Made by a program: the position numbers and the translations under genes. Positions 1 through 9,206 of a stretch of DNA of 64,000 nucleotides are shown in pieces. Under the pieces are notes generated by a model. It made no database searches and was not told the DNA's origin. It worked only from the letters and a program-made list of their open reading frames with translations. The stretch's first letter is position 1. Every line of letters starts with the position of its first letter. The stretch comes from Novosphingobium sp. Gsoil 351 (GTDB lineage: Bacteria; Pseudomonadota; Alphaproteobacteria; Sphingomonadales; Sphingomonadaceae): NCBI RefSeq assembly GCF_009707465.1, contig NZ_CP046120.1:3067501-3131500 (forward strand), in the 5' to 3' direction.

Positions 1-1013
1 TCGTCCTCGATCGCCGCCTGGATGAGTGGAGTCGCGCCCGGATCGAATGCCTCGAGCGCGGCCAGCGCCAGCCACCGGATATGGCGGGTCGTTCCGGGAG
101 CGTGGTTGCTGAGCGCGAACACGCCCGACCGGCGCGCCTGGTTGAGGTAAACCATTGCGGTCCAGCCATCGTAGTGCCCGCCGTGATGGGCCAGCGGAGC
201 CCCGTCCAGCGTCTCCAAGAACCACCCGGCCCCGTATGGAACAGCGCGATCCTGCGCTTGTGCCGGCTCAAACAATTCCGCCCCGGTCGAGCCGGGAACG
301 GCCTCGCAGGCGAGAAGCCGTTCGAGCCAATCAGCGGCGCCCTGGGCGGTGAATGCGACATCGCCGTCACCAATAACTTCGCGCGCCAGGCTCTCGTGGT
401 CGCGTGTCTCGGCCGGCCAAGCGGCCGCGTTCGCGGCACGCGCCCAGTCAGGAGTGGCGACGCGCGCGCCCGTGACGCCGACGCGGTGCAGGAGGTCTCC
501 GATCAGCACGCCGGCTGGTTGCCCGCCGACTTGCGCGGCGACGAACCCAAGAAGGATGTAGTTGCTGTTGGAGTAGCTCCAGCAAGCGCCCTCGGGCGCG
601 ATCGGGGGAAGCTCGCCCGCGCGCTTCATGAACTGCGCGCGCGTGTTCGGTGGCAGTTCGTCGTCGCTATAGTCGAGGTATTCGGGCAGCCCGCTGGTAT
701 GGTTCAAAAGAGACCGAAGCGAACGGTCGGCCCAAGTAGACGGGAGGTCGCCAAGGTATTCGCCGATCGGCGCCGACAAGCTTAGGGCACCGCGCGTCGC
801 GAGCTCAAGGATCACGCACGCCATCAGGTGCTTGCCCGATGAAGCGGCCTGGAACCAGGTCCGGTCGGTCACGGATCGGCCCGATCCCGGAGCGTCTTCG
901 CCTTGGAAGACAATCTCGCGGCGGCCCGGCGCGACAATCGCGAGACAGCAACCCGCCATGTCAGGATGCGCTTGCAGGCGCTCGCCTGACCTATCCGCCG
1001 CCGGCGAGGTCAC
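1..1013 (-). CDS. Serine hydrolase, beta-lactamase/DD-peptidase fold (partial, runs off the left edge)
   Basis: The minus frame stays open from a GTG at 1013-1011 to the window edge, about 337 codons. It carries the three class C beta-lactamase signatures in order: S-x-x-K (SSGK, Ser58/Lys61), Y-S-N in WSYSNSNY, and an H-x-G-type motif (HHGGHY) near the C-terminus. The residues around PDMAGCCLAIV resemble the usual first strand of this fold. I chose GTG 1013 because it overlaps the upstream stop as GTGA, implying translational coupling. Family members include D-aminopeptidases, esterases and DD-peptidases. Sharing an operon with an N-carbamoyl-D-amino acid hydrolase favours a D-amino acid peptide or amide substrate, but this is inference. 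No signal peptide is visible, so it is probably cytoplasmic. The C-terminus lies outside the window. Confidence 0.85.
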   Translation of the reverse strand, partial: MTSPAADRSGERLQAHPDMAGCCLAIVAPGRREIVFQGEDAPGSGRSVTDRTWFQAASSGKHLMACVILELATRGALSLSAPIGEYLGDLPSTWADRSLRSLLNHTSGLPEYLDYSDDELPPNTRAQFMKRAGELPPIAPEGACWSYSNSNYILLGFVAAQVGGQPAGVLIGDLLHRVGVTGARVATPDWARAANAAAWPAETRDHESLAREVIGDGDVAFTAQGAADWLERLLACEAVPGSTGAELFEPAQAQDRAVPYGAGWFLETLDGAPLAHHGGHYDGWTAMVYLNQARRSGVFALSNHAPGTTRHIRWLALAALEAFDPGATPLIQAAIED

Positions 1014-1972
1014 AGCGTGATCGCGGCGCTGGGCAGGGGACCGGCCCGTGCGTCTTCATAACTGCGCCGCTCGACGATGAGGCCATAGTCCTCGATGCGC
1101 CGGTGACGGGCGAAGTTGAACAGGTCTTCGCGATAAGGCTGCGCCGCATCGAGGTCGCAGTCGGCGACGATCAGTTCGTCGGCGCTGCTCGAGGCGACCG
1201 CTGCCAGCTCGCCCGTTGGCGAGGCGATCGCCGAGCCGGCGAGAAGGCGTGCGCCGTCCTCCACGCCACATTTGGCGGTCGCGGCAACCCATAGCGCATT
1301 GTGGTGGGCACCTGACTGGATCGAGAGGTGGTTCTGGAATGCCGACAGCGCGTCCGAAGCGGGATAGAGATCGGGATCCATCGGCGTGTTGTAGCCGATC
1401 AGCACGACCTCGGCCCCTTGCAGGGCCATGACCCGGTATGTCTCGGGCCAGCGGCGGTCGTTGCACAGCGCCAGCCCGATGCGGGTGCCAAATGCCTCAA
1501 ACACCGGGAAGCCGAGGTCGCCGACCTCGAAGTAGCGCTTCTCCAGATGCTGATGGGTAAGCCCGGGTTGCGGCTCGGCGTCGCCGGGCAAATGGACTTT
1601 GCGATAATGCCCGACGATCGCGCCTCCGGCGTCGACCAGGACCGCGCTGTTGAAGCGCTGACCAGTCGCGGTTAGCTCGGCGAAGCCGAGGAAGAAGCCG
1701 ATGCCGTGCTTCGCGGCACCGGCGAACAGCGGCTGCGTAGTCTCGTCGGGCATCGCGCGCTCAAACCAGCCATTGAGCGTCGCCGGATCCTGGATGACAT
1801 AGCGCGGGAAGAACGTGGTCAGCGCGAGCTCGGGAAACACTATAAGCGCGGCTCCAGCCGCGCTGGCCTGGCGCATCAACTCGAGCATCCTGGCGACGGC
1901 ACTGGCGCGAGGCTCGGCGGGAGAAATCCCGCCGAGCTGGCCGCAAGCGATCCGCAAGACACGCGCCATCAT
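1010..1972 (-). CDS. N-carbamoyl-D-amino acid hydrolase (nitrilase superfamily)
   Basis: This 320-aa protein of the carbon-nitrogen hydrolase superfamily has the catalytic triad in family order and spacing: Glu48 in FPEL, Lys125 in YRKVHLPG, and Cys170 in LALCNDRRWPE. The spacing and the CNDRRWPE context match D-N-carbamoylases (about 304 aa, Glu47/Lys127/Cys172), which hydrolyse N-carbamoyl-D-amino acids to D-amino acid, CO2 and ammonia in the cytoplasm. It starts with two consecutive ATGs, 24 bp after the TonB receptor, and its stop overlaps the next gene's GTG by 4 nt, so the three form one operon. No hydantoinase is seen in the window, so the natural substrate may be a related N-carbamoyl or amide compound. 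Superfamily membership is certain; the exact substrate is likely but unproven. Confidence 0.88.
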   Translation of the reverse strand: MMARVLRIACGQLGGISPAEPRASAVARMLELMRQASAAGAALIVFPELALTTFFPRYVIQDPATLNGWFERAMPDETTQPLFAGAAKHGIGFFLGFAELTATGQRFNSAVLVDAGGAIVGHYRKVHLPGDAEPQPGLTHQHLEKRYFEVGDLGFPVFEAFGTRIGLALCNDRRWPETYRVMALQGAEVVLIGYNTPMDPDLYPASDALSAFQNHLSIQSGAHHNALWVAATAKCGVEDGARLLAGSAIASPTGELAAVASSSADELIVADCDLDAAQPYREDLFNFARHRRIEDYGLIVERRSYEDARAGPLPSAAITL

Positions 1973-1996
1973 ATCCCTAGCCCGAGCGCCGCGCGC

Positions 1997-4144
1997 TCAA
2001 TCGAAGTTCACGCGCAAGGTCAGCCCATAGCTGCGCGGGCGGATACGCGTGGCTTGGTCGAACACCGCGACAGGTGAGAACAGGAATGTCTCCGCATCCT
2101 CGTTGAAGACGTTGAACACGTCCGCCGAGAGGTCGAATTGCCCGAACTGAACGCCCGCACGCAAGTTGACCAGGTCCTGCGGCGCGAGTTTGTAGTTCTC
2201 AGTGGTCGTCCCCGGCATGCAGATGCCGGTGGCCGCGCTGCAAGTGTTCGCGCGGGTGATCGAGAACGAGGAACTGGCATGCTGGTAATCGGCGCGCCAG
2301 TAGGCGGCAGTGCGTTCGCTCAGCGCGATCCGCTGGTGCAGCGAGGCCGACGCGGTGAACTTGGGAACGTAATCGAACGGCTCTCCAGAATTAGTGTCCT
2401 GGGTCGTCCTGTCGTATTCGACTTTGTTGTAGGCCGCGGTGAGGTCAATCCCGAACCCAGCCGGCAGCCGCGCGGTGAGGGCACCTTCGATACCGGGTCC
2501 CGAGGCTTTGCCGCCGTTGGTGGTCTCGGTGAAATTGACCCCGTTGATCAGGACCACGCCCTGCGATTGGCGATTCTTGTAGTCAACGTAATAGCCGGCG
2601 AGCTCGAAGAACAGCCGGTTGTCAAGCAGGGCGGCCTTCGTCCCGACCTCGTAGCTCCACAGCTTCTCTGGTCCGTAAGCCGAGCCGCTGCCGCCGTTGA
2701 AACCCCCGCTGCGGAACCCTTTGGCTGCGGTCGCATAGACCGAGATGGAGTCGGTGAAGCGGTACAGCATGTTGACCCGAGGACTGAACGCATCGAACGA
2801 TGCACGGCTGGTCGGGAGCGCCGTTCCGTTCGACCTGCCCGCACTCTCGCGCGTGTCCCAGTAGTACCGCAGCCCACCGCTGAGCTCGAGCTTGGGGCTC
2901 GGTCGCCAGGTGGCGTCGCCGAAGACCGCCTTGGATTCTGAATCGACCGGATCGTCACCCTGCCGGGCCAGCGGCGGAAAAGGGCCACCGAAAATCGTCG
3001 CGGTGCGATCGACCTCGGAATCGAAGTCTCGGTACCAGGCCCCAACCACCCATGAGATCGGCGCTGAGGCATCGTTCGAGGCTAGGCGCACCTCTTGCGA
3101 GAACTGCTTGTAGACGGTGTCGAAGTTGATGACGATCGGCGGGCTCGGGATCACACCGACAATCAGGTTGTGGCGATGCTGATAGCCTGTGGCCGAGGTC
3201 AAGGTCACGCCGCCGATGTCGACGTCGACCGACAAGTTGATCAGATGGCTCTTGTCGCTGCTCGGCGCCAACGAAGGCAACTTCGAATTTATAGTGTTGC
3301 TGTTGAGGTCGCTAAGATTGTTGGTGTCCGTCTTCTGATCGACATACTGATACATCAGGGAGACCCGGCCCGCGGGCGTGGGCTGCCACAGCAGCCGCGC
3401 GCGGCCGAAGGTCCGCTCTACTCTGTTCGCGTCCTCGATCTTGGGTACGGTATAGTCGATCCAGCCGGCGTAGCGCTCGTGTCCCCCAACCAGGCGCAAA
3501 CCCAGCTTGTCCTCGATTAGGGGCACGCCGACCGCTCCGTTGACGCGGTAGCCCACCTCGCCGTGTTGCTGCGAGTAGACATTGCCCAGAGCGTAGCCGG
3601 TGGCTCGCTGCAGATTGGGCTCCTGCGTGATGTAGCGGATCGTTCCAGCGACCGATCCCTGGCCGTAAGTCGTACCCTGAGGCCCGCGCAACACTTCCAC
3701 TCGCGCGATATCGACCAGCGGGAACGGCGGATCGCGTTGTTGCTGATCGACGCTGATCCCGACATCGTCGACATAGATGCCGACGATCGGCAGCCCGGTG
3801 CCGCTGCCGGGATCGACCCCTCGGAGGATGATGCGATCGGCCCCTGGGCTGAGCGAGACGATGTTGAGGCCCGGAATCGAGTATTGGAGGTCACGCAAAT
3901 CGGCAGCGCCGCGGTCGAAGATCTCCTGCGCAGGCACCGCCGTGATCGCGATCGGAACGTCCTGGATGCGCTCTTCCCGCCGGCGGGCTGTTACCACGAT
4001 CGTGCTTGAGCGACTCTCTTCGTCGCTAGCCGCGGGCTGTCCGGCTCTAGGATCAGCTTGTGCGTATAAAGGGCTGGTCCATCCGCCGGCGCCCAATATC
4101 GATGCCGCGAGAAGTCCTCCACTCAGCTTCCGAATCCCGGCCAC
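1997..4144 (-). CDS. TonB-dependent outer membrane receptor (amino acid operon)
   Basis: A protein of about 715 aa with a signal peptide ending near SPLYAQA. A TonB-box-like IVVTARRREER stretch follows, then a plug (DVPIAITAVPAQEI onward, with RGVDPG and VEVLRGPQGTTYG) and a beta-barrel that ends in the aromatic pattern LTLRVNF. It imports a substrate across the outer membrane using TonB energy. An in-frame ATG lies at 4168, but GTG 4144 has a strong AGGAGGGA ribosome site just upstream and places the signal peptide properly, so I prefer it. It heads the operon with the carbamoylase and serine hydrolase. That suggests import of small peptides or modified amino acids, although substrate cannot be read from TonB receptor sequences alone. 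Confidence 0.92.
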   Translation of the reverse strand: MAGIRKLSGGLLAASILGAGGWTSPLYAQADPRAGQPAASDEESRSSTIVVTARRREERIQDVPIAITAVPAQEIFDRGAADLRDLQYSIPGLNIVSLSPGADRIILRGVDPGSGTGLPIVGIYVDDVGISVDQQQRDPPFPLVDIARVEVLRGPQGTTYGQGSVAGTIRYITQEPNLQRATGYALGNVYSQQHGEVGYRVNGAVGVPLIEDKLGLRLVGGHERYAGWIDYTVPKIEDANRVERTFGRARLLWQPTPAGRVSLMYQYVDQKTDTNNLSDLNSNTINSKLPSLAPSSDKSHLINLSVDVDIGGVTLTSATGYQHRHNLIVGVIPSPPIVINFDTVYKQFSQEVRLASNDASAPISWVVGAWYRDFDSEVDRTATIFGGPFPPLARQGDDPVDSESKAVFGDATWRPSPKLELSGGLRYYWDTRESAGRSNGTALPTSRASFDAFSPRVNMLYRFTDSISVYATAAKGFRSGGFNGGSGSAYGPEKLWSYEVGTKAALLDNRLFFELAGYYVDYKNRQSQGVVLINGVNFTETTNGGKASGPGIEGALTARLPAGFGIDLTAAYNKVEYDRTTQDTNSGEPFDYVPKFTASASLHQRIALSERTAAYWRADYQHASSSFSITRANTCSAATGICMPGTTTENYKLAPQDLVNLRAGVQFGQFDLSADVFNVFNEDAETFLFSPVAVFDQATRIRPRSYGLTLRVNFD

Positions 4145-4287
4145 GTGTCCCTCCTGCTGTTTTGACAACCATGATGGATAATTTTTAATCCGTCAATCGG
4201 CGGTGGACGAAGGGCGCTAACCCGTGGCGATTGACCCGGCAGCCGCGACGCGCCACGTTTCCGCCCCTGACTGCAAGCGGGGGCACA
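4145..4287. promoter_or_regulatory. Divergent promoter region between TonB receptor and XRE-cupin regulator
   Basis: About 140 bp separate the two divergent genes. An AT-rich stretch, gataatttttaat, around 4176-4188 is the likeliest place for promoter elements. The neighbouring regulator has a PuuR-type layout and such proteins usually bind their own divergent promoter, so this region is the obvious operator. I could not pick out one convincing dyad. Confidence 0.4.
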
Positions 4288-4839
4288 GTGGACGAAGCGG
4301 AGATCGGGCGAAGGCTCCACGAACTGCGGGTTGAGCGTGGCCTGTCGCAGCGCGAACTCGCGCGCCGCGCCGGCACGACCCATGGCACCATCTCTTTCAT
4401 CGAACGCGACAAGATCAGTCCGTCCATTGGCACGATGCGGCAGATTCTGGACGCGCTCGGACTGACGCTCGGCGAGTTCTTCGCGCCAGATGCCCAACCG
4501 CCCTCATCGTACTTTTTCCGCCGCGCAGACCTAGTCGACGTTGGCAGCGGCGGGGTTGAGCTGCTGCAGGTCGGACGCTCGCTCAAAGGCCGGCCGCTCC
4601 AAGTTCTGCTTGAGTTCTACCCTCCTGGCGCGGAGACCGCGCGGGCGCCGTACCGGGTCGACGGCGGGGAAGAAGGGGGTGTGGTAGTCGAAGGCGAGAT
4701 CGAGGCGACCGTCGGCGACGAAGTCCGCATCCTCCATCAGTACGACGCGTACTTGTTCCCGACCTCGCTGCCGCATCGGCTGCGCAACGTCAGCGACCGG
4801 CGTTGCGTCATCGTGAGCGCCACCACTCCGCCTGTCTGA
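4288..4839 (+). CDS. XRE-family regulator with C-terminal cupin domain
   Basis: A cytoplasmic DNA-binding regulator of about 183 aa. Residues 5-65 form an XRE helix-turn-helix (GLSQRELARRAGTTHGTISFIERDKISPS), and the second half is a single cupin barrel (VEGEIEATVGDE, FPTSLPHRLRN). This two-domain layout and length match PuuR-type regulators, in which the cupin senses an amine or amino acid. An upstream ATG (4231) is in frame, but GTG 4288 is preceded by a GCGGGGG ribosome site and begins directly at the HTH, so I prefer it. Lying between a TonB operon and an amino acid operon transcribed away from each other, it probably controls one or both in response to an amino acid derivative. The ligand is unknown. 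Confidence 0.87.
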   Translation: MDEAEIGRRLHELRVERGLSQRELARRAGTTHGTISFIERDKISPSIGTMRQILDALGLTLGEFFAPDAQPPSSYFFRRADLVDVGSGGVELLQVGRSLKGRPLQVLLEFYPPGAETARAPYRVDGGEEGGVVVEGEIEATVGDEVRILHQYDAYLFPTSLPHRLRNVSDRRCVIVSATTPPV

Positions 4840-4920
4840 GCGGAGGATAGTACTCCGGCCACCGCCAAACCGCTTGTGCTTGGTGAAACTCGTGCGTATC
4901 CCTGTTTAAAATATTCGCCA

Positions 4921-6024
4921 ATGGCAGGGGAGTCGGTCAGCGTGGCCAGTGCGCAGGGCGCCAAAATTCAACGGGTCGGCGACAGCTCGACCGCGAGCCA
5001 GCCGATCGTGCTGCGCAAGCCTTATCTCCTCTTCCTCGGCGACGTATCGGATCCCCTGACTCTCAAGACGGCTTTCGGCCTGCGCGACTGGATTCCTGGG
5101 GACGTGGTCGGGCAGTGGCGCCTCACCAAGACAACTCTCGACCTTGGTCTGACCGATCTCGATCCCGAAGCCGCGATCACCGCAGGTGCCGGTTCTATCG
5201 TGATCGGGGCCGCCCCCAGTGGCGGCGCCATACCTTCTGGCTGGGCGCGTGCCCTCCTTCGGGCTGTCCAAGCAGGCCTCGACGTGGTGAGCGGCCTGCA
5301 CGCTAGTCTCGATTCAGTTCCGGGACTTGCCGCGGCCGCGGATCGCAGCGGGGTTCGACTTCATGACGTCCGGAAGGCGCCCCCGGGCCTACCGGTCGGA
5401 ACCGGCGCCAGACGCCCCGGCCGGCGGCTGCTGACCGTGGGTACCGATTGCGCAATCGGCAAGAAATACACGGCGCTGGCGCTCGCGCGGGCGATGCAGG
5501 CGGCGGGGGTGGATGCAGAGTTTCGCGCCACCGGGCAGACCGGGATCCTCATTGCCGGCACGGGAATCGCCCTCGACACTGTGGTCGCGGACTTCATGGC
5601 TGGCGCCGCCGAGGCCGTCTCGCCCGCGGCTCATCCAGAGCACTGGGATGTGATTGAAGGCCAGGGATCGCTGTTCCATCCTTCTTACGCGGGCATTTCA
5701 CTCGCGCTACTTCACGGCTCGCAGCCGGACGCCTTGGTCCTGTGCACCGACGCGACGCGAGTCGAGATCGATGGTTGTCCCGGTTATCCGCTGCCTTCGT
5801 TGGCCGAGGCCATGCGCCGCAATCTCGAGGCCGCGCGGCTGACCAATGCGGCGGCGCGATTTGTCGGAATCGCCATCAATACCTTGCCGCTCCCAGGCGA
5901 GGCCGCGGCGACGCTAATGCGCCGCTTGGCTGACGAGCATGGGATTCCTTGCGTCGATCCCCTGCGGTCGGACGTGCAGCCGATCGTGGATGCCCTCGAA
6001 TGCCGTCCTTCAAATTCACGCTGA
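4921..6024 (+). CDS. dgcN: DUF1611/DgcN-type N-acyltransferase, D-glutamate pathway
   Basis: This protein of about 360 aa has the DUF1611 architecture: an N-terminal Rossmann-like part (KPYLLFLGDVSDPLTLKTAFGLRDW) and a P-loop-like C-terminal domain (VGTDCAIGKKYTALAL, FRATGQTGILI, DVIEGQGSLFHPSYAG). DgcN of marine bacteria, from this family, N-acetylates D-glutamate so that DgcA can epimerise it. The next gene is a DgcA-type epimerase overlapping by 25 bp, the same pairing. The start is uncertain. ATG 4921 follows a possible -10 (TAAAAT, 4907-4912), GTG 4942 has a better ribosome site (GGGGAG), and GTG 5008 would begin just before the conserved core. The amino acid acted on could differ from glutamate. 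Confidence 0.8.
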   Translation: MAGESVSVASAQGAKIQRVGDSSTASQPIVLRKPYLLFLGDVSDPLTLKTAFGLRDWIPGDVVGQWRLTKTTLDLGLTDLDPEAAITAGAGSIVIGAAPSGGAIPSGWARALLRAVQAGLDVVSGLHASLDSVPGLAAAADRSGVRLHDVRKAPPGLPVGTGARRPGRRLLTVGTDCAIGKKYTALALARAMQAAGVDAEFRATGQTGILIAGTGIALDTVVADFMAGAAEAVSPAAHPEHWDVIEGQGSLFHPSYAGISLALLHGSQPDALVLCTDATRVEIDGCPGYPLPSLAEAMRRNLEAARLTNAAARFVGIAINTLPLPGEAAATLMRRLADEHGIPCVDPLRSDVQPIVDALECRPSNSR

Positions 6025-6992
6025 GCTGCGAGAGTTGGCGGCTGGCGCGGCCGTTCAGCATTTCGCGGGAGACCATCGATGTGGTCCCTTTGCTGACTTG
6101 CGCGCTCCGCCGCGACGGAGCGGTCGGGCGCGGTGAAGCCGTTGGCGTCGATTATCGCGGGGAAACCCCCGAAATCTTGGCCGCGCAGCTGCGGGATTAC
6201 CTGAGCGACCGAAAAACGCTGCCGTCTCGCCAGGAGTTGCTTGAAGTTCTGCCGGCAGGCGGAGCGCGCAACGCGCTCGATTGCGCGTTGTGGGACCTTG
6301 AGGCCAAGTCGGCAAAGCAGCGCGTTTGGCAAGTCGCTGGACTACCCGCGCCGTGGCCACTTGTGACGGCCTACACCATCAGTCTGGCCGAGCCCGAGGC
6401 TATGGCGGCAGCGACGGCTCTGGCGCCAAACCGCTCCATGCTCAAGCTGAAGCTCGGCGGGAATGACGGGCGCGATGTCGAGCGCGTGGCCGCGGTGCGC
6501 CGCTCCGCACCGGAACGCACCCTCGTGGTCGACGTCAACGAAGGCTGGTCGCTTGCCGAGCTCAACTCTGCGGCGCCGCAACTTGCCGGATTGGGCGTCG
6601 CCTTGATCGAACAACCACTGCCCGTGTCACGCGAAGCCGAGCTTAAGGACTATAGCGGCGCGGTCGCGTTGTGCGTGGACGAAGGGTTCGACGACCTGCA
6701 GAGCTTCAACGAACTCAGCCCGTCGTACAGTTGCATCAACGTGAAGCTCGACAAGAGTGGCGGGCTGACTGCCGCACTCGCCTGTGCCGATGAAGCCGAT
6801 CGTCGGGGCCTGAGCCTCTTCGTCGGCTGCATGCTGGGAACATCGCTGGGGATGGCGCCCGCCTATATTCTCGCGCAGCGCGCCCGGTATGTCGACCTCG
6901 ACGGACCTTTGCTGCTCGAGCGCGACCGCGACCCGGGAATAACCTTCACCGATGGGGCCATGGCGCCCTTCTCACATGAGCTATGGGGCTGA
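6000..6992 (+). CDS. dgcA: Enolase-superfamily epimerase, DgcA/dipeptide epimerase type
   Basis: A 330-aa member of the muconate-lactonising/dipeptide epimerase branch of the enolase superfamily. It shows the expected capping domain, then LKLKLGG (first catalytic Lys of the KxK motif), metal ligands in VVDVNEGW, LIEQPL and CVDEGF, and the second-face lysine in NVKLDKSGG. Such enzymes abstract the alpha proton of an N-acylated amino acid. DgcA racemises N-acetyl-D-glutamate, while close relatives epimerise dipeptides. I chose ATG 6000, inside the dgcN coding end, because it opens a typical N-terminus (MPSFKFTLSCESW). Its stop overlaps the next gene. With DgcN and an amino acid dehydrogenase it forms a plausible route from D-amino acid to keto acid. 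The substrate is inferred from context. Confidence 0.82.
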   Translation: MPSFKFTLSCESWRLARPFSISRETIDVVPLLTCALRRDGAVGRGEAVGVDYRGETPEILAAQLRDYLSDRKTLPSRQELLEVLPAGGARNALDCALWDLEAKSAKQRVWQVAGLPAPWPLVTAYTISLAEPEAMAAATALAPNRSMLKLKLGGNDGRDVERVAAVRRSAPERTLVVDVNEGWSLAELNSAAPQLAGLGVALIEQPLPVSREAELKDYSGAVALCVDEGFDDLQSFNELSPSYSCINVKLDKSGGLTAALACADEADRRGLSLFVGCMLGTSLGMAPAYILAQRARYVDLDGPLLLERDRDPGITFTDGAMAPFSHELWG

Positions 6993-8020
6993 TCTCGATG
7001 GAACCCTTCGATACCATGGCGCGGACCACGTGTAAGCGGGTCCTCCTGCTGCAGGACCACACAAGCGGACTGCAAGCGGCCATTGCGTTGGACAGCCTGA
7101 CCCTCGGCCCCGCACTCGGCGGGATTCGCACCCAACCCTATCCAGACTTCGCCGCCGCGCTTGCCGACGCACAACGGCTCGCGTCCGCCATGACCTTGAA
7201 AAATGCCATTGCCGGGCTGCCGGGGGGCGGCGGCAAGACGGTCGTCATCGACCACCCCGGTCTCGACCGGCGTGCCGCTTTCGCTCGGCTGGGGCAGTTC
7301 ATCGAAGACCTGGGGGGCCTTTATCGTGCGGCAGGCGATCTCGGCACGACGCATCAGGACCTTCTTGCGGCAGCGAGCGTCTCCCGCTTCGTCAACACGT
7401 CGGGCCAGGCCTTGGGTGACGCGACGGGCCAAGGCGTGGTCGCCTGCATGCGCGCGGTCGCGCGCACGCGCGGAAAAGAGCTAGCCGACCTGACAGTGGC
7501 GATTCAAGGTTGCGGCCTGATCGGCAGCGGGGTGGCCCGCGAACTTAAGCGACAAGGTGCCAAATTGATCGTGGCGGACTTGGACGAGAACGCAGCACGC
7601 CGCCTAGGTGCCGAGCTTGGCGCCGGCATTGTCGCGGCGGAGCAAGTCCTAACGGTGCCGTGCGACATCGTCTCGCCCTGCGCGATCGGCGGCGTCATCA
7701 CACCCCTGATCGTCTCGCAGCTTGCCGCCTGGGCAATCTGCGGGGGAGCCAACAACCAGCTCGCCGAACTCGGCGCAGCGGAAGAGTTGGCGCAGCGCGG
7801 GATTATCTTCGTGCCCGACTTCCTTGCCTCGGCTGGCGCAGTGATCGTCGGCGCCACCCAATCGCTGATGGACGGAGCCGATCCGCAGCCCCTGATCAGC
7901 CGCTTGGGCGCCACGACCGCCACGATCATCGCGGAGGCGGAGGCGTCCGCCCGAACGACGGTGGAAGTCGCGACCGAGATCGCGCGGAAGCGGATCGCCG
8001 CTGAGGAGAACGCCGCGTGA
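6983..8020 (+). CDS. Glu/Leu/Phe/Val-type amino acid dehydrogenase (first copy)
   Basis: A 345-aa NAD(P)-dependent dehydrogenase of the leucine/phenylalanine dehydrogenase group. The substrate domain has the lysine pair of the family in MTLKNAIAGLPGGGGK. The Rossmann domain follows from about residue 170 (IQGCGLIGSGVARELKRQG, VADLDE), then GGANNQL and PDFLASAGAVI. It would oxidatively deaminate an L-amino acid to the keto acid. ATG 6983 overlaps the dgcA stop, and its own TGA overlaps the next GTG, so expression is coupled. PDFLASAG stands where leucine dehydrogenases usually have PDYxxNAGG, a change near the active site that hints at a different substrate. A conventional paralog lies 3 kb downstream. 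Confidence 0.85.
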   Translation: MGLISMEPFDTMARTTCKRVLLLQDHTSGLQAAIALDSLTLGPALGGIRTQPYPDFAAALADAQRLASAMTLKNAIAGLPGGGGKTVVIDHPGLDRRAAFARLGQFIEDLGGLYRAAGDLGTTHQDLLAAASVSRFVNTSGQALGDATGQGVVACMRAVARTRGKELADLTVAIQGCGLIGSGVARELKRQGAKLIVADLDENAARRLGAELGAGIVAAEQVLTVPCDIVSPCAIGGVITPLIVSQLAAWAICGGANNQLAELGAAEELAQRGIIFVPDFLASAGAVIVGATQSLMDGADPQPLISRLGATTATIIAEAEASARTTVEVATEIARKRIAAEENAA

Positions 8021-9186
8021 GAGCCGATGTCGCAGTGGTCGGGCTCGGCGCGATGGGCAGTGCCGCCCTCTATCAGCTCGCGCGAGCCGGCGTGAAGGCG
8101 GTCGGCATCGACCGGTTCGCCCCGCCGCACGACCGCGGCTCAAGTCACGGCGAGACGCGGATCACGCGGTGCGGCGTAGGTGAGGGAGAGGCTTACGTTC
8201 CGCTGGCGATACGTTCGCACGCGATCTGGCGTGAACTCGAAGCGGAGACCGGAACAGACCTACTCCTGCAGTGCGGCTTCATGGCGATCGACGGGGCTCC
8301 CGGCGCCGAATTCCATGGCAAGCCAAGCTTCTTCGAGTGCACCCGCGGCGGCGCCGAGCGCTTCGGGGTGGCTTATGAGGACTTGTCCATTGATGAAGCG
8401 CGGAGACGTTTTCCGCAGTTCCATTTCCGCGGTGACGAACGGCTGTATTATGAGCCCGGCGGCGGGCTTGTGTATCCCGAGCGCTGCATCGCGGTGCAAC
8501 TGCACGTGGCGCGGGCGCTCGGCGCAGAGCTCTGTCTGAACGAGCAGGTGCTTAACATCGTCCCTGAAAGCGCAGGCGTCCTGGTCGAAACGGATCGACA
8601 GCGGGTCCTGGCTGACCGGGTCGTTCTGGCAGCCGGGGGTTGGACTCCCGCCCTGGTAGGCGAGGCCCTCGCTCCAATGCGCTTGCTGCGCCAGGTGCTG
8701 CATTGGTTCGCGTTGGAGGAACCGGCAGTTTACAGCGCCGATCGGTTTCCGACCTTCATCTGGGCGCACGGTTCCGGCCCCCAGGAAAACTTCTATGGGT
8801 TTCCGATCGCGCCGGGAGCGACCGGCGGGTTAAAGGTCGCGACAGAGCAGTATCAGTGCCCGCTCGAGCGGCCCGAAGCTATGGACCGCAATGTGGTCGC
8901 CTCGGAGTCCACGGCCATGTTTGCCGACCATGTGGCCGGCCGACTACGCGGAGCACGCGCGGAGACGATCAAAGCCACCGCGTGTTTTTATACCCAAGCT
9001 CCCGACAGCGACTTCGTTATCGACTGCCACCCCATGAGCGAACGTATCGCCGTAGTATCGGCCTGCTCTGGGCATGGGTTCAAACATTCTGCGGCCGTCG
9101 GCGAACTCGTTGCGGCCTGGATCGGCCAAGGCAGCGCCCCCCCGAAAGACTTTGCCCTTCGGCGCGCGGGGATGGGGGCGGCGTGA
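8017..9186 (+). CDS. FAD-dependent amine oxidase, sarcosine/N-methyltryptophan oxidase type
   Basis: This 389-aa flavoprotein opens with the dinucleotide-binding motif VVGLGAMGSAALYQLARAG and has HDRGSSHGETRITR, a hallmark of monomeric sarcosine oxidase and SolA proteins, where the FAD is attached covalently to a downstream Cys. The C-terminal CSGHGFKHSAAVGEL stretch is also typical. Family enzymes oxidise N-methyl or secondary amino acids with O2, releasing H2O2. GTG 8017 overlaps the preceding TGA as GTGA, so it is the last gene of the dgcN-dgcA-dehydrogenase operon. The substrate is likely an N-alkyl amino acid linked to that pathway, but this cannot be fixed from sequence. Confidence 0.85.
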   Translation: MRADVAVVGLGAMGSAALYQLARAGVKAVGIDRFAPPHDRGSSHGETRITRCGVGEGEAYVPLAIRSHAIWRELEAETGTDLLLQCGFMAIDGAPGAEFHGKPSFFECTRGGAERFGVAYEDLSIDEARRRFPQFHFRGDERLYYEPGGGLVYPERCIAVQLHVARALGAELCLNEQVLNIVPESAGVLVETDRQRVLADRVVLAAGGWTPALVGEALAPMRLLRQVLHWFALEEPAVYSADRFPTFIWAHGSGPQENFYGFPIAPGATGGLKVATEQYQCPLERPEAMDRNVVASESTAMFADHVAGRLRGARAETIKATACFYTQAPDSDFVIDCHPMSERIAVVSACSGHGFKHSAAVGELVAAWIGQGSAPPKDFALRRAGMGAA

Positions 9187-9206
9187 CCTTGCCTGCAGGT
9201 CACAAC

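Noticed and set aside
81..785. Long plus-strand open frame of 234 codons
   Set aside because: It is the antisense shadow of the serine hydrolase, whose SxxK, YSN and HxG motifs lie on the minus strand.
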